From the NCBI RefSeq assembly GCF_036373705.1, contig NW_027102737.1:1-64000 (forward strand): a stretch of DNA of 64,000 bases, written 5' to 3'. Source of the stretch: Amia ocellicauda (lineage: Eukaryota > Chordata > Actinopteri > Amiiformes > Amiidae). Numbering within the stretch: the first letter of the stretch is position 1; each line of letters starts with the position of its first letter. A program made the translations under genes and the position numbers. Positions 47,696 to 59,890 of this stretch are shown piece by piece. The notes below the pieces were generated by a model, which saw only the letters and a list, made by a program, of their open reading frames with translations, ran no database searches and was not told where the DNA came from.

Positions 47696-47767
47696 GGTTC
47701 CATGGTGTAATGGTTAGCACTATGGACTCTGAATCCAGCGATCCGAGTTCAAGTCTCGGTGGGACCT
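47696..47767 (+). tRNA. tRNA-Gln (anticodon CUG), unit 9
   Basis: Identical to the unit 2 copy, including the A at position 27 that opens the top of the anticodon stem, and with the same CTG-type flank. Confidence 0.9.
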
Positions 47768-47933
47768 GGGCCCCATGGCTGGGGCAGCGGCGGCAAAGCG
47801 GTGGTCTCCCTGGGTGAGGGCCTGTGTCTGCGATCAGGGCCGTTTACGTTCTTCTTGGGAGGCTTGGAGACGAAGTGGCGAGACCTCCGGGTTGGCGTGC
47901 TGCGTTCACCTTCCTGAAACACCGAGGCCTGGG

Positions 47934-47945
47934 GCCCCCTGGTGG
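47934..47945 (-). promoter_or_regulatory. CTCF core motif, unit 9
   Basis: Perfect core; the first one after the 15.7 kb stretch without the module that spans short units 7 and 8. Confidence 0.65.
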
Positions 47946-48099
47946 CGACTGCGTGGCTTTAACGGAGAAGGTGCCTGTGTTGAACCCTTCTTGGAAATAA
48001 TGGTTTTCCCCGATCTATATAGAAGAGGATGGCTATTATTGTAACAACCAGACATTTGTGTCTGCACTGTCACTCACTCATCTATCTATCTCTATCTCT

Positions 48100-48158
48100 A
48101 CAGTGGTAGAGGTCTCGCCTGCCACTCGGGATTCCTTTGCTTGATTCGCGGCCACTGG
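48100..48158 (+). pseudogene. tRNA-Gly(GCC) remnant, unit 9
   Basis: Same 59-bp truncated remnant as in unit 2. Confidence 0.75.
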
Positions 48159-48571
48159 TTTTCTCCGATCTATATAGAAGAGGATGTCTTTTATTGTAAC
48201 AACCAGACATTTGATTCTGCACTGTCACTCACTCACTCATCTATCTATCTATCTATCTATCTATCGACTATTGACTATCGACATTTGCTGTCTGCCGCTG
48301 TGATTGTTGGGAGTGAGTGTGGAGGTGCAGGTGTGCATGTTTGCTGCTGCCAGGTTTGTTTGTGGTTTTTCTCCTCTACTTTTTTCGTTCTTTCTTTCTT
48401 TCTTTCTGAATGTGTCTTTGACAGTTTTGTAAGAGGTTTTTCTGAAGAGTTTCCCCATGCTGAGCTGACTCCTGCAGTCAGCGAAGCGATCGGGATGTCT
48501 GGGGCTGGGTCGGGGAGGGGGGGAATCAGAGTTTTTTATTCGAGACTTTAACACGTCGGCATGGCGTTAAA

Positions 48572-49657
48572 GTGACCTCTGATGAGTTTTTGCCCGTGGA
48601 GGAGTGTGTTCTGGCGATCGGGCAAGTTGTCGGTTGTGAAAATATAAAGTCGGCAGCTCGTATGAGCGGGTCTGTTGTGCTGTTTCTGAGCAGCATTGAG
48701 TTGGTCTCGCGTATCGTTGAGACTGGTATAGTGATCGGTGGTGTTTTGATCAATGTCACCCCACTAGCAGCTCCGGCCAGGAGAGTTACTTTGTCTAATG
48801 TCCCTCGTTTTCTGTCAAACGACCTATTAGAGAGGGAACTGGCGAGACATGGGTGGATAATGTCGGGTTTGAAACGTATACCGCTGGGGTGTAAGTCACA
48901 GCAGTTGAAACATGTTGTTTCGTTCAGAAGGCAGGTATTCATGATTTTGAATGACATAAATGGGGATCTGAACATTGTGCTTAAGTTCAAGGTTGATGGC
49001 AATGATTATGTTGTCTTTGTCACATCTGATTCTATGAAGTGCTTCAACTGCGGTAATGAAGGCCACACTGTTAGGCATTGCCCCGAGAAGGATCAGGATG
49101 AGGGTGCTGGTCCCAGTCGACGGGGGGGTCAGCCCAAGCAGGCCAGGTCGGGGAGTGGTGAGCAGCCCGGCCGCCCTACTAGCGGAGCAGCCGAAGTGGC
49201 AGAGGAGGCGAGAAGAGGGGCTGCGGGGGAGGCTGTTGAAGAGAGTGAGGGTCTGGAGGTCAAGGTACAGGAGAGTGTGGGCGCTGAGAGGACTTCCGAC
49301 CGCGGCGGTACCGTGCCGACTGTGGAGGTCCCAGGTGTTAGCGGTGTGTCAGCTAATGTTTGTGGAGCATCAGACAGTACGGATGACAGCCGTTTAACTG
49401 GACTGGATGGCAGTATACAGCAGCAGGACGGGGCATCAGGTAGTGGAGTGGGGGTGAGCAGCGAGAGGGCTGGTGACCAGACTGAAAAGATGGAGACTGT
49501 GAAGACAACACTGAGCAGTGTGTGGGACACGGGAATGGAAGTGGGGACGGATCCTGGTCAGGACAGCAGGGTTTTTAAAGTGCCTGGGAAGAAACGCATT
49601 CGCAAATCTGAGGACGGTGCTTCTGCTAAAAAACGGAGTCCAGCTCCTGAGCCTTGA
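48572..49657 (+). CDS. LINE ORF1 frame, unit 9
   Basis: Same protein as unit 2, including Val9 and the Lys of EVKVQ, although the two units are 39,261 bp apart. Confidence 0.8.
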   Translation: MTSDEFLPVEECVLAIGQVVGCENIKSAARMSGSVVLFLSSIELVSRIVETGIVIGGVLINVTPLAAPARRVTLSNVPRFLSNDLLERELARHGWIMSGLKRIPLGCKSQQLKHVVSFRRQVFMILNDINGDLNIVLKFKVDGNDYVVFVTSDSMKCFNCGNEGHTVRHCPEKDQDEGAGPSRRGGQPKQARSGSGEQPGRPTSGAAEVAEEARRGAAGEAVEESEGLEVKVQESVGAERTSDRGGTVPTVEVPGVSGVSANVCGASDSTDDSRLTGLDGSIQQQDGASGSGVGVSSERAGDQTEKMETVKTTLSSVWDTGMEVGTDPGQDSRVFKVPGKKRIRKSEDGASAKKRSPAPEP

Positions 49658-50567
49658 TGAGTCAGTGTGCTCCCAGGAGATGCTCAAAGGAGCCTGCCTA
49701 AAACAGTGTGCTACCTAGAGATCCTGAAGTCACCCCCGCAACTCAAAAGCACCTGTGTTGCTCCCAGAAACAAAAGAGGAAAAACTGGAAAAACCAGTAT
49801 ACCAGTCAAGCAACTTAAGCTCAAGAAGGGAGGCAGCTTGACCAAGCCAGTTTAAGCTGACAAGTTACTGTGACTGCCTATATTGTTTTTCATTTGTTTG
49901 TTTTTTATGACATTGGAGTTACAAGGTTCTGCACTGAACACAAATCTACTAAGAAGTGTCTCCTTAAAACTCAACCATAAAAGTAAAATAATAATAAAAT
50001 AAAAAACTTCAGAAGGAATTATTTTCAACTGAGAGTTTGCTTGTACACTGTTACTTAACAAAAATATATTACACTGCACACAAATTATTTCTGACCAATC
50101 CAACATGGCCAAACGATATAAACAATGCACTTTTCTTGAACAACCCTGAACACAACTTTATACAGCAGGTCACACATCCTATGCATCATTATTTTCAGAG
50201 AAGATGCGTTTTGGAGGAATAGAAAATAAAATCTAAACAATAACAAAAGGCTTCCAGCAAATGTGTTGCTTGGCCCCATAATAAGTATTTGAACTGTTTC
50301 AAAGTGAAAGCTTCAGACCATTTTGATGCGGTTTGCAAGTTAACAAGTTCTGCTGTCCAAACATGACACTATCCGTAAGTTAGCCACTCAAAGTGACTTA
50401 ATCATACCCTGCAGAACATCCTTCGAAATTAAGCTTTTTCTATGATAGCCTGCAGTGGTTTTCAACCCTGATCCCGAAGGGCCTCCTCTGACTCCAGCAA
50501 GTCTGCAACAGCAGCCACACATTCCTCAGCCCAGTTAAAATGAGGCTCATTTTCACAAGTTAAACAT

Positions 50568-52343
50568 TGTAGCGTAAGGTACACTTATAAATTTCAAGTA
50601 AAGAAGTGAATTTATAGTGTCACCATATCACGAATCCTGGAATCTTGTAGAACTCAATTTCTGTAATAATTGGACGCAGACACCAATTCCAAAGATATAA
50701 ATTGTCAAATTTATTCAAAACAAAGACTAAATGTAGCACTACACTAATTATACAAAAGGGAAGAACTAATTAAAATTCAACTCTAGATCAACAAATCACT
50801 TCCGTGACCAAATCAAAGACCATGGGATTTCATATGATAACACAAATCGATTAACAAAAAAGGTTATAAACACATTGACTACAATACCGGTTAGTAAGAC
50901 GAAGGTGAGTCTCTCGTTAGTATTATTAGTCAGACATTAAATAACTACGCAGGTTAGTATTTATGTCAGGTAACTTCTCGTTATATATATATCAGTCTCA
51001 TTTACGTTTAGGTGCCGAGAAAGATCCTATCATTACTTGTTACCACACTTTCCCTTAACTGATTATTATTCAATGATTTAGGATAGGCAGGGCCACCAAT
51101 AATCTAATGTCTATTAACTTGTGTCAATTTCAGACTAAACAGTTAAACAGGAATGAGAAGATATTTCTCGACGTTGACAGATTTTATTTCTAAAATTATC
51201 AACAAAACAGTTTAATGCAACACACATTTATATTTAAGAAAACTAAATGATATTACACATTCTAGAGTTATGAATCACAGATTAACATTTCTAATTGATT
51301 TCTCAAATGTCATGAATCATGAACTCCAAACTGTTAAACTTATCTGAACTTCGTCGCAGAGAGGCCTCTCTGGCTCAGATAACAGCACACGGCACGAGGT
51401 CCGTGTGGTTTGGAACAAAGGCAGTCCGGTTCGGCTTTGTCCAAGAACTTCCACTCAGTCGATGCACCTGGAAATTGGGGTTTCTCGAAAGTAGTGTCGT
51501 TTCCAAACAGATTTTCCACTGGTTTGAAGGCTCCAAGGTTGTGCACAAAATCTTCTTTGAGGAAAGCAGGGCCCTGTTTGTTCCAAGGGTCAAGTTTCTT
51601 AAGACTCAAATAGCTATTTAAATGACTGACACTTTCGTATACAGTCGACTTAGTCAATTGTCCAGCTGTATTCACTCCACTGATCAGGTGGGCACAGGCG
51701 GGCAGCGCAGTCTGTAAAGTTCTTTATTTAATAAAGTCCTTTAAAAGAATTCTTCGTACGGCTCAATCTCCTTCTCCCAGTTTAACTCTTCTGTTGCCGG
51801 CAAAGACTTGGTTGGTTTCTGGTTCCGGTTCTGGCAACAGAGCTACAGGTTGAGCTGTGGCAGCGAGTTACTGGTTCAGGTGAGAGAGAGAGAGAGAAAG
51901 ACCGTCCGCTGTTCCTTATAGTCTGTCAGATCAATAGGTGATTGGTTCCTGAGTTCTTGAGATTGGATTTCGGTTTCAGCCCCCAGTGTCCTATTGGAGG
52001 GGGGCTTGATTTATGACTGATGTCAATCCATGCCATCTTTTGGAAATGCCGGTTGGCCCGGGTTCGTAGCTCTATGTCGGGATTTCGGCTCTCGTCCACT
52101 TCAAAGAGTTTTTATCACCTACAGGCCCCTTTCTCCAGACATCTCATAGCAGAATTCCAAACTATTTGGCCTCTTCTTGGTGCCATCCTCCCCAAAACTG
52201 TCACTTTGATGCAAACCAGTTCCAAGCTGATGAGCTAAGGAAATCTGATAACTTTGGGGGGGGAGAGGTCTTCTTTAGATCAGTGCTTCAGCTCAGAGCC
52301 CAAATGCTCTTATCAGGGACTCTGTTCCCAACATAACGCTACA
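50568..52343 (-). mobile_element. Putative solo LTR, unit 10
   Basis: 1,776 bp, slightly shorter than the other copies, with both termini present. Confidence 0.6.
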
Positions 52344-53581
52344 TGAGTAATCGGGCTCTAAATAGCCCCAGGCGTTTCTCCTGCAGTTCTTCCTTCTTTC
52401 CACTGCTAGCACTGCCTTTGTGAAGGCGGATGGGGCTTGTGAGAAGTCAACAGCGTGTCTACCGAAAAGGGTGTCTGACTCCTGGTTTTGGATCCGGAAG
52501 GGTTGATAACAAACTGAAACGGTTACAATATGATACTGCTTAAATTAACTGTGGATATAGATTGTGATCGTGCTCGGCTAAGGTGTGCTTTCAGTCCGCA
52601 CACAAAACATTTCAGTCGTCTAATCAAATCGAATAAAACAGCGAGGATAGCATGTTCGATCCGTGTGCTATTGTTTTTCAACAAGTGTAATGCCCTTTGT
52701 AACGTTTAACCGATTCGTTGAATAGAGCTTGTTATAGGATATTGTGAACTGAACCTATTTTGCTGTGAATTTATATTGAGTGCGAATAGTTTATTGTGTC
52801 TGGTCGCGGTCTGTCTGCACTAAATAAATGATTTGTATCAAGTCATTTTTTAGTTTGTCTGTCTACTTTTTTACCTTGCGACTAAAGGCCACTCCTTGCA
52901 CTTCACACATTTGCCCTTTTAATTACTCCCTTACTGACATACTTTAACATGCAATGTGCGTGTGATAATAGTTTTAGCAGCCTGTTGCCATTCAGGTGAG
53001 ACGATACCTAGAAAATCCGTTCTCAGGAGAATTGTGTTTCTTTGCTGATCACGTTCTATGTCGCTTTTTACACAGTTCTTACAAGTGGCACATTGGGGAT
53101 GAGGAGCAGTGCATGCTGACCCGCATAGCTGTGGACTTCTGCATGGCATGGGGTCACAGGTCATTCCAAGTATTTCAAGACACGAGCAAATGTGTGGACA
53201 CATTGCGTAGGTTGTGTTGGCCCAACCCTCACAGATTGTGCCAAGTCAAGTAGAGATGCATGTTGTCCTGTTCTAAAGTGACACGTCGTCAACAGCAAAA
53301 ACATCTCTCAGAGTTCCAGGAATTCCTTGATTGCATTGCTTGCCTTTCCTCAGGAAGACAACACTTGCCAGGCTGGATATTTGCCAAAGGAAGCCAAGAG
53401 GACAGGACACCACACCTAGATGCAACTGCATATCTCATTGTCACCAGGAAGGCCCGCCGCAAGTGACCCACCACAGACAGCACTCTGGGCGCAACTTGGC
53501 TCACTCGGGACCTGGCCGTGCGACAGAGCGAGACGTGTGCGTAGAGAAGAAACCTTTGGCGTGAGTGTGAGCATCAAGCTT

Positions 53582-53653
53582 GGTTCCATGGTGTAATGGT
53601 TAGCACTCTGGACTTTGAATCCAGCGATCCGAGTTCAAGTCTCGGTGGGACCT
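53582..53653 (+). tRNA. tRNA-Gln (anticodon UUG), unit 10
   Basis: Identical tRNA body to units 3-5, with the TTG-type flank. Confidence 0.93.
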
Positions 53654-53819
53654 GGGCCCCATGGCTGGGGCAGCGGCGGCAAAGCGGTGGTCTCCCTGGG
53701 TGAGGGCCTGTGTCTGCGATCAGGGCCGTTTACGTTCTTCTTGGGAGGCTTGGAGACGAAGTGGCGAGACCTCCGGGTTGGCGTGCTGCGTTCACCTTCC
53801 TGAAACACCGAGGCCTGGG

Positions 53820-53831
53820 GCCCCCTGGTGG
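53820..53831 (-). promoter_or_regulatory. CTCF core motif, unit 10
   Basis: Perfect core at the standard position. Confidence 0.65.
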
Positions 53832-53985
53832 CGACTGCGTGGCTTTAACGGAGAAGGTGCCTGTGTTGAACCCTTCTTGGAAATAATGGTTTTCCCCGAT
53901 CTATATAGAAGAGGATGGCTATTATTGTAACAACCAGACATTTGTGTCTGCACTGTCACTCACTCATCTATCTATCTCTATCTCT

Positions 53986-54044
53986 ACAGTGGTAGAGGTC
54001 TCGCCTGCCACTCGGGATTCCTTTGCTTGATTCGCGGCCACTGG
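53986..54044 (+). pseudogene. tRNA-Gly(GCC) remnant, unit 10
   Basis: Same 59-bp truncated remnant as in unit 3. Confidence 0.75.
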
Positions 54045-54124
54045 TTTTCTCCGATCTATATAGAAGAGGATGTCTTTTATTGTAACAACCAGACATTTGA
54101 TTCTGCACTGTCACTGACTCACTC

Positions 54125-54155
<31 letters not shown>

Positions 54156-54461
54156 GACTATTGACTATCGACATTTGCTGTCTGCCGCTGTGATTGTTGG
54201 GAGTGAGTGTGGAGGTGCAGGTGTGCATGTTTGCTGCTGCCAGGTTTGTTTGTGGTTTTTCTCCTCTACTTTTTTCGTTCTTTCTTTCTTTCTTTCTGAA
54301 TGTGTCTTTGACAGTTTTGTAAGAGGTTTTTCTGAAGAGTTTCCCCATGCTGAGCTGACTCCTGCAGTCAGCGAAGTGATCGGGTTGTCTGGGGCTGGGT
54401 CGGGGAGGGGGGGAATCAGAGTTTTTTATTCGAGACTTTAACACGTCGGCATGGCGTTAAA

Positions 54462-55547
54462 GTGACCTCTGATGAGTTTTTGCCCCTGGAGGAGTGTGTT
54501 CTGGCGATCGGGCAAGTTGTCGGTTGTGAAAATATAAAGTCGGCAGCTCGTATGAGCGGGTCTGTTGTGCTGTTTCTGAGCAGCATTGAGTTGGTCTCGC
54601 GTATCGTTGAGACTGGTATAGTGATCGGTGGTGTTTTGATCAATGTCACCCCACTAGCAGCTCCGGCCAGGAGAGTTACTTTGTCTAATGTCCCTCGTTT
54701 TCTGTCAAACGACCTATTAGAGAGGGAACTGGCGAGACATGGGTGGATAATGTCGGGTTTGAAACGTATACCGCTGGGGTGTAAGTCACAGCAGTTGAAA
54801 CATGTTGTTTCGTTCAGAAGTCAGGTATTCATGATTTTGAATGACATAAATGGGGATCTGAACATTGTGCTTAAGTTCAAGGTTGATGGCAATGATTATG
54901 TTGTCTTTGTCACATCTGATTCTATGAAGTGCTTCAACTGCGGTAATGAAGGCCACACTGTTAGGCATTGCCCCGAGAAGGATCAGGATGAGGGTGCTGG
55001 TCCCAGTCGACGGGGGGGTCAGCCCAAGCAGGCCAGGTCGGGGAGTGGTGAGCAGCCCGGCCGCCCTACTAGCGGAGCAGCCGAAGTGGCAGAGGAGGCG
55101 AGAAGAGGGGCTGCGGGGGAGGCTGTTGAAGAGAGTGAGGGTCTGGAGGTCCAGGTACAGGAGAGTGTGGGCGCTGAGAGGACTTCCGACCGCGGCGGTA
55201 CCGTGCCGACTGTGGAGGTCCCAGGTGTTAGCGGTGTGTCAGCTAATGTTTGTGGAGCATCAGACAGTACGGATGACAGCCGTTTAACTGGACTGGATGG
55301 CAGTATACAGCAGCAGGACGGGGCATCAGGTAGTGGAGTGGGGGTGAGCAGCGAGAGGGCTGGTGACCAGACTGAAAAGATGGAGACTGTGAAGACAACA
55401 CTGAGCAGTGTGTGGGACACGGGAATGGAAGTGGGGACGGATCCTGGTCAGGACAGCAGGGTTTTTAAAGTGCCTGGGAAGAAACGCATTCGCAAATCTG
55501 AGGACGGTGCTTCTGCTAAAAAACGGAGTCCAGCTCCTGAGCCTTGA
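54462..55547 (+). CDS. LINE ORF1 frame, unit 10
   Basis: Same protein as units 3 and 5 (Ser120). The short upstream frame again reads IGLSGAG instead of IGMSGAG. Confidence 0.8.
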   Translation: MTSDEFLPLEECVLAIGQVVGCENIKSAARMSGSVVLFLSSIELVSRIVETGIVIGGVLINVTPLAAPARRVTLSNVPRFLSNDLLERELARHGWIMSGLKRIPLGCKSQQLKHVVSFRSQVFMILNDINGDLNIVLKFKVDGNDYVVFVTSDSMKCFNCGNEGHTVRHCPEKDQDEGAGPSRRGGQPKQARSGSGEQPGRPTSGAAEVAEEARRGAAGEAVEESEGLEVQVQESVGAERTSDRGGTVPTVEVPGVSGVSANVCGASDSTDDSRLTGLDGSIQQQDGASGSGVGVSSERAGDQTEKMETVKTTLSSVWDTGMEVGTDPGQDSRVFKVPGKKRIRKSEDGASAKKRSPAPEP

Positions 55548-56471
55548 TGAGTCAGTGTGCTCCCAGGAGATGCTCAAAGGAGCCTGCCTAAAACAGTGTG
55601 CTACCTAGAGATCCTGAAGTCACCCCCGCAGGCTGTAGAGCAATACTCAAAAGCACCTGTGTTGCTCCCAGAAACAAAAGAGGAAAAACTGGAAAAACCA
55701 GTATACCAGTCAAGCAACTTAAGCTCAAGAAGGGAGGCAGCTTGACCAAGCCAGTTTAAGCTGACAAGTTACTGTGACTGCCTATATTGTTTTTCATTTG
55801 TTTGTTTTTTATGACATTGGAGTTACAAGGTTCTGCACTGAACACAAATCTACTAAGAAGTGTCTCCTTAAAACTCAACCATAAAAGTAAAATAATAATA
55901 AAATAAAAAACTTCAGAAGGAATTATTTTCAACTGAGAATTTGCTTGTACACTGTTACTTAACAAAAATATATTACACTGCACACAAATTATTTCTGACC
56001 AATCCAACATGGCCAAACGATATAAACAATGCACTTTTCTTGAACAACCCTGAACACAACTTTATACAGCAGGTCACACATCCTATGCATCATTATTTTC
56101 AGAGAAGATGCGTTTTGGAGGAATAGAAAATAAAATCTAAACAATAACAAAAGGCTTCCAGCAAATGTGTTGCTTGGCCCCATAATAAGTATTTGAACTG
56201 TTTCAAAGTGAAAGCTTCAGACCATTTTGATGCGGTTTGCAAGTTAACAAGTTCTGCTGTCCAAACATGACACTATCCGTAAGTTAGCCACTCAAAGTGA
56301 CTTAATCATACCCTGCAGAACATCCTTCGAAATTAAGCTTTTTCTATGATAGCCTGCAGTGGTTTTCAACCCTGATCCCGAAGGGCCTCCTCTGACTCCA
56401 GCAAGTCTGCAACAGCAGCCACACATTCCTCAGCCCAGTTAAAATGAGGCTCATTTTCACAAGTTAAACAT

Positions 56472-58254
56472 TGTAGCGTAAGGTACACTTATAAATTTCA
56501 AGTAAAGAAGTGAATTTATAGTGTCACCATATCACGAATCCTGGAATCTTGTAGAACTCAATTTCTGTAATAATTGGACGCAGACACCAATTCCAAAGAT
56601 ATAAATTGTCAAATTTATTCAAAACAAAGACTAAATGTAGCACTACACTAATTATACAAAAGGGAAGAACTAATTAAAATTCAACTCTAGATCAACAAAT
56701 CACTTCCGTGACCAAATCAAAGACCATGGGATTTCATATGATAACACAAATCGATTAACAAAAAAGGTTATAAACACATTGACTACAATACCGGTTAGTA
56801 AGACGAAGGTGAGTCTCTCGTTAGTATTATTAGTCAGACATTAAATAACTACGCAGGTTAGTATTTATGTCAGGTAACTTCTCGTTATATATATATCAGT
56901 CTCATTTACGTTTAGGTGCCGAGAAAGATCCTATCATTACTTGTTACCACACTTTCCCTTAACTGATTATTATTCAATGATTTAGGATAGGCAGGGCCAC
57001 CAATAATCTAATGTCTATTAACTTGTGTCAATTTCAGACTAAACAGTTAAACAGGAATGAGAAGATATTTCTCGACGTTGACAGATTTTATTTCTAAAAT
57101 TATCAACAAAACAGTTTAATGCAACACACATTTATATTTAAGAAAACTAAATGATATTACACATTCTAGAGTTATGAATCACAGATTAACATTTCTAATT
57201 GATTTCTCAAATGTCATGAATCATGAACTCCAAACTGTTAAACTTATCTGAACTTCGTCGCAGAGAGGCCTCTCTGGCTTCGGGCTCAGATAACAGCACA
57301 CGGCACGAGGTCCGTGTGGTTTGGAACAAAGGCAGTCCGGTTCGGCTTTGTCCAAGAACTTCCACTCAGTCGATGCACCTGGAAATTGGGGTTTCTCGAA
57401 AGTAGTGTCGTTTCCAAACAGATTTTCCACTGGTTTGAAGGCTCCAAGGTTGTGCACAAAATCTTCTTTGAGGAAAGCAGGGCCCTGTTTGTTCCAAGGG
57501 TCAAGTTTCTTAAGACTCAAATAGCTATTTAAATGACTGACACTTTCGTATACAGTCGACTTAGTCAATTGTCCAGCTGTATTCACTCCGCTGATCAGGT
57601 GGGCACAGGCGGGCAGCGCAGTCTGTAAAGTTCTTTATTTAATAAAGTCCTTTAAAAGAATTCTTCGTACGGCTCAATCTCCTTCTCCCAGTTTAACTCT
57701 TCTGTTGCCGGCAAAGACTTGGTTGGTTTCTGGTTCCGGTTCTGGCAACAGAGCTACAGGTTGAGCTGTGGCAGCGAGTTACTGGTTCAGGTGAGAGAGA
57801 GAGAGAGAAAGACCGTCCGCTGTTCCTTATAGTCTGTCAGATCAATAGGTGATTGGTTCCTGAGTTCTTGAGATTGGATTTCGGTTTCAGCCCCCAGTGT
57901 CCTATTGGAGGGGGGCTTGATTTATGACTGATGTCAATCCATGCCATCTTTTGGAAATGCCGGTTGGCCCGGGTTCGTAGCTCTATGTCGGGATTTCGGC
58001 TCTCGTCCACTTCAAAGAGTTTTTATCACCTACAGGCCCCTTTCTCCAGACATCTCATAGCAGAATTCCAAACTATTTGGCCTCTTCTTGGTGCCATCCT
58101 CCCCAAAACTGTCACTTTGATGCAAACCAGTTCCAAGCTGATGAGCTAAGGAAATCTGATAACTTTGGGGGGGGAGAGGTCTTCTTTAGATCAGTGCTTC
58201 AGCTCAGAGCCCAAATGCTCTTATCAGGGACTCTGTTCCCAACATAACGCTACA
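56472..58254 (-). mobile_element. Putative solo LTR, unit 11
   Basis: 1,783 bp with intact inverted ends, close to the array consensus. Confidence 0.6.
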
Positions 58255-59486
58255 TGAGTAATCGGGCTCTAAATAGCCCCAGGCGTTTCTCCTGCAGTTC
58301 TTCCTTCTTTCCACTGCTAGCACTGCCTTTGTGAAGGCGGATGGGGCTTGTGAGAAGTCAACAGCGTGTCTACCGAAAAGGGTGTCTGACTCCTGGTTTT
58401 GGATCCGGAAGGGTTGATAACAAACTGAAACGGTTACAATATGATACTGCTTAAATTAACTGTGGATATAGATTGTGATCGTGCTCGGCTAAGGTGTGCT
58501 TTCAGTCCGCACACAAAACATTTCAGTCGTCTAATCAAATCGAATAAAACAGCGAGGATAGCATGTTCGATCCGTGTGCTATTGTTTTTCAACAAGTGTA
58601 ATGCCCTTTGTAACGTTTAACCGATTCGTTGAATAGAGCTTGTTATAGGATATTGTGAACTGAACCTATTTTGCTGTGAATTTATATTGAGTGCGAATAG
58701 TTTATTGTGTCTGGTCGCGGTCTGTCTGCACTAAATAAATGATTTGTATCAAGTCATTTTTTAGTTTGTCTGTCTACTTTTTTACCTTGCGACTAAAGGC
58801 CACTCCTTGCACTTCACACATTTGCCCTTTTAATTACTCCCTTACTGACATACTTTAACATGCAATGTGCGTGTGATAATAGTTTTAGCAGCCTGTTGCC
58901 ATTCAGGTGAGACGATACCTAGAAAATCCGTTCTCAGGAGAATTGTGTTTCTTTGCTGATCACGTTCTATGTCGCTTTTTACACAGTTCTTACAAGTGGC
59001 ACATTGGGGATGAGGAGCAGTGCATGCTGACCCGCATAGCTGTGGACTTCTGCATGGCATGGGGTCACAGGTCATTCCAAGTATTTCAAGACACGAGCAA
59101 ATGTGTGGACACATTGCGTAGGTTGTGTTGGCCCAACCCTCACAGATTGTGCCAAGTCAAGTAGAGATGCATGTTGTCCTGTTCTAAAGTGACACGTCGT
59201 CAACAGCAAAAACATCTCTCAGAGTTCCAGGAATTCCTTGATTGCATTGCTTGCCTTTCCTCAGGAAGACAACACTTGCCAGGCTGGATATTTGCCAAAG
59301 GAAGCCAAGAGGACAGGACACCACACCTAGATGCAACTGCATATCTCATTGTCACCAGGAAGGCCCACCGCAAGTGACCCACCACAGACAGCACTCTGGG
59401 CGCAACTTGGCTCACTCGGGACCTGGCCGTGCGACAGAGCGAGACGTGTGCGTAGAGCAGAGACCTTTAGCACAAGCATCAAGCTT

Positions 59487-59558
59487 GGTTCCATGGTGTA
59501 ATGGTTAGCACTCTGGACTCTGAATCCAGCGATCCGAGTTCAAGTCTCGGTGGGACCT
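59487..59558 (+). tRNA. tRNA-Gln (anticodon CUG), unit 11
   Basis: A CUG copy with a fully paired anticodon stem (CTGGA/TCCAG), unlike the other two CUG copies. It matches the typical vertebrate tRNA-Gln(CUG) closely and is the best candidate for a functional CUG isoacceptor in the window. Confidence 0.94.
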
Positions 59559-59724
59559 GGGCCCCATGGCTGGGGCAGCGGCGGCAAAGCGGTGGTCTCC
59601 CTGGGTGAGGGCCTGTGTCTGCGATCAGGGCCGTTTACGTTCTTCTTGGGAGGCTTGGAGACGAAGTGGCGAGACCTCCGGGTTGGCGTGCTGCGTTCAC
59701 CTTCCTGAAACACCGAGGCCTGGG

Positions 59725-59736
59725 GCCCCCTGGTGG
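59725..59736 (-). promoter_or_regulatory. CTCF core motif, unit 11
   Basis: Perfect core at the standard position, downstream of the cleanest CUG tRNA. Confidence 0.65.
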
Positions 59737-59890
59737 CGACTGCGTGGCTTTAACGGAGAAGGTGCCTGTGTTGAACCCTTCTTGGAAATAATGGTTTTCC
59801 CCGATCTATATAGAAGAGGATGGCTATTATTGTAACAACCAGACATTTGTGTCTGCACTGTCACTCACTCATCTATCTATCTCTATCTCT

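Larger units (their letters stand above)
44156..50042 (+). repeat. Array unit 9 (long, CTG-type, 5,887 bp)
   Basis: LTR 44681-46463, unassigned 46464-47131, pre-tRNA segment 47132-47695, tRNA-Gln 47696-47767, CTCF core 47934-47945, tRNA-Gly remnant 48100-48158, (CTAT)n 48239-48265, ORF1 48572-49657. It is the twin of unit 2 from the tRNA region through ORF1, but its LTR carries different variants from the LTR of unit 2. Confidence 0.95.
50043..55946 (+). repeat. Array unit 10 (long, TTG-type, 5,904 bp)
   Basis: LTR 50568-52343, unassigned 52344-53011, pre-tRNA segment 53012-53581, tRNA-Gln 53582-53653, CTCF core 53820-53831, tRNA-Gly remnant 53986-54044, (CTAT)n 54125-54155, ORF1 54462-55547. 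Its ORF1 matches units 3 and 5, but it carries the other allele of the 14-bp indel after ORF1, so it is a mosaic. Confidence 0.95.
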
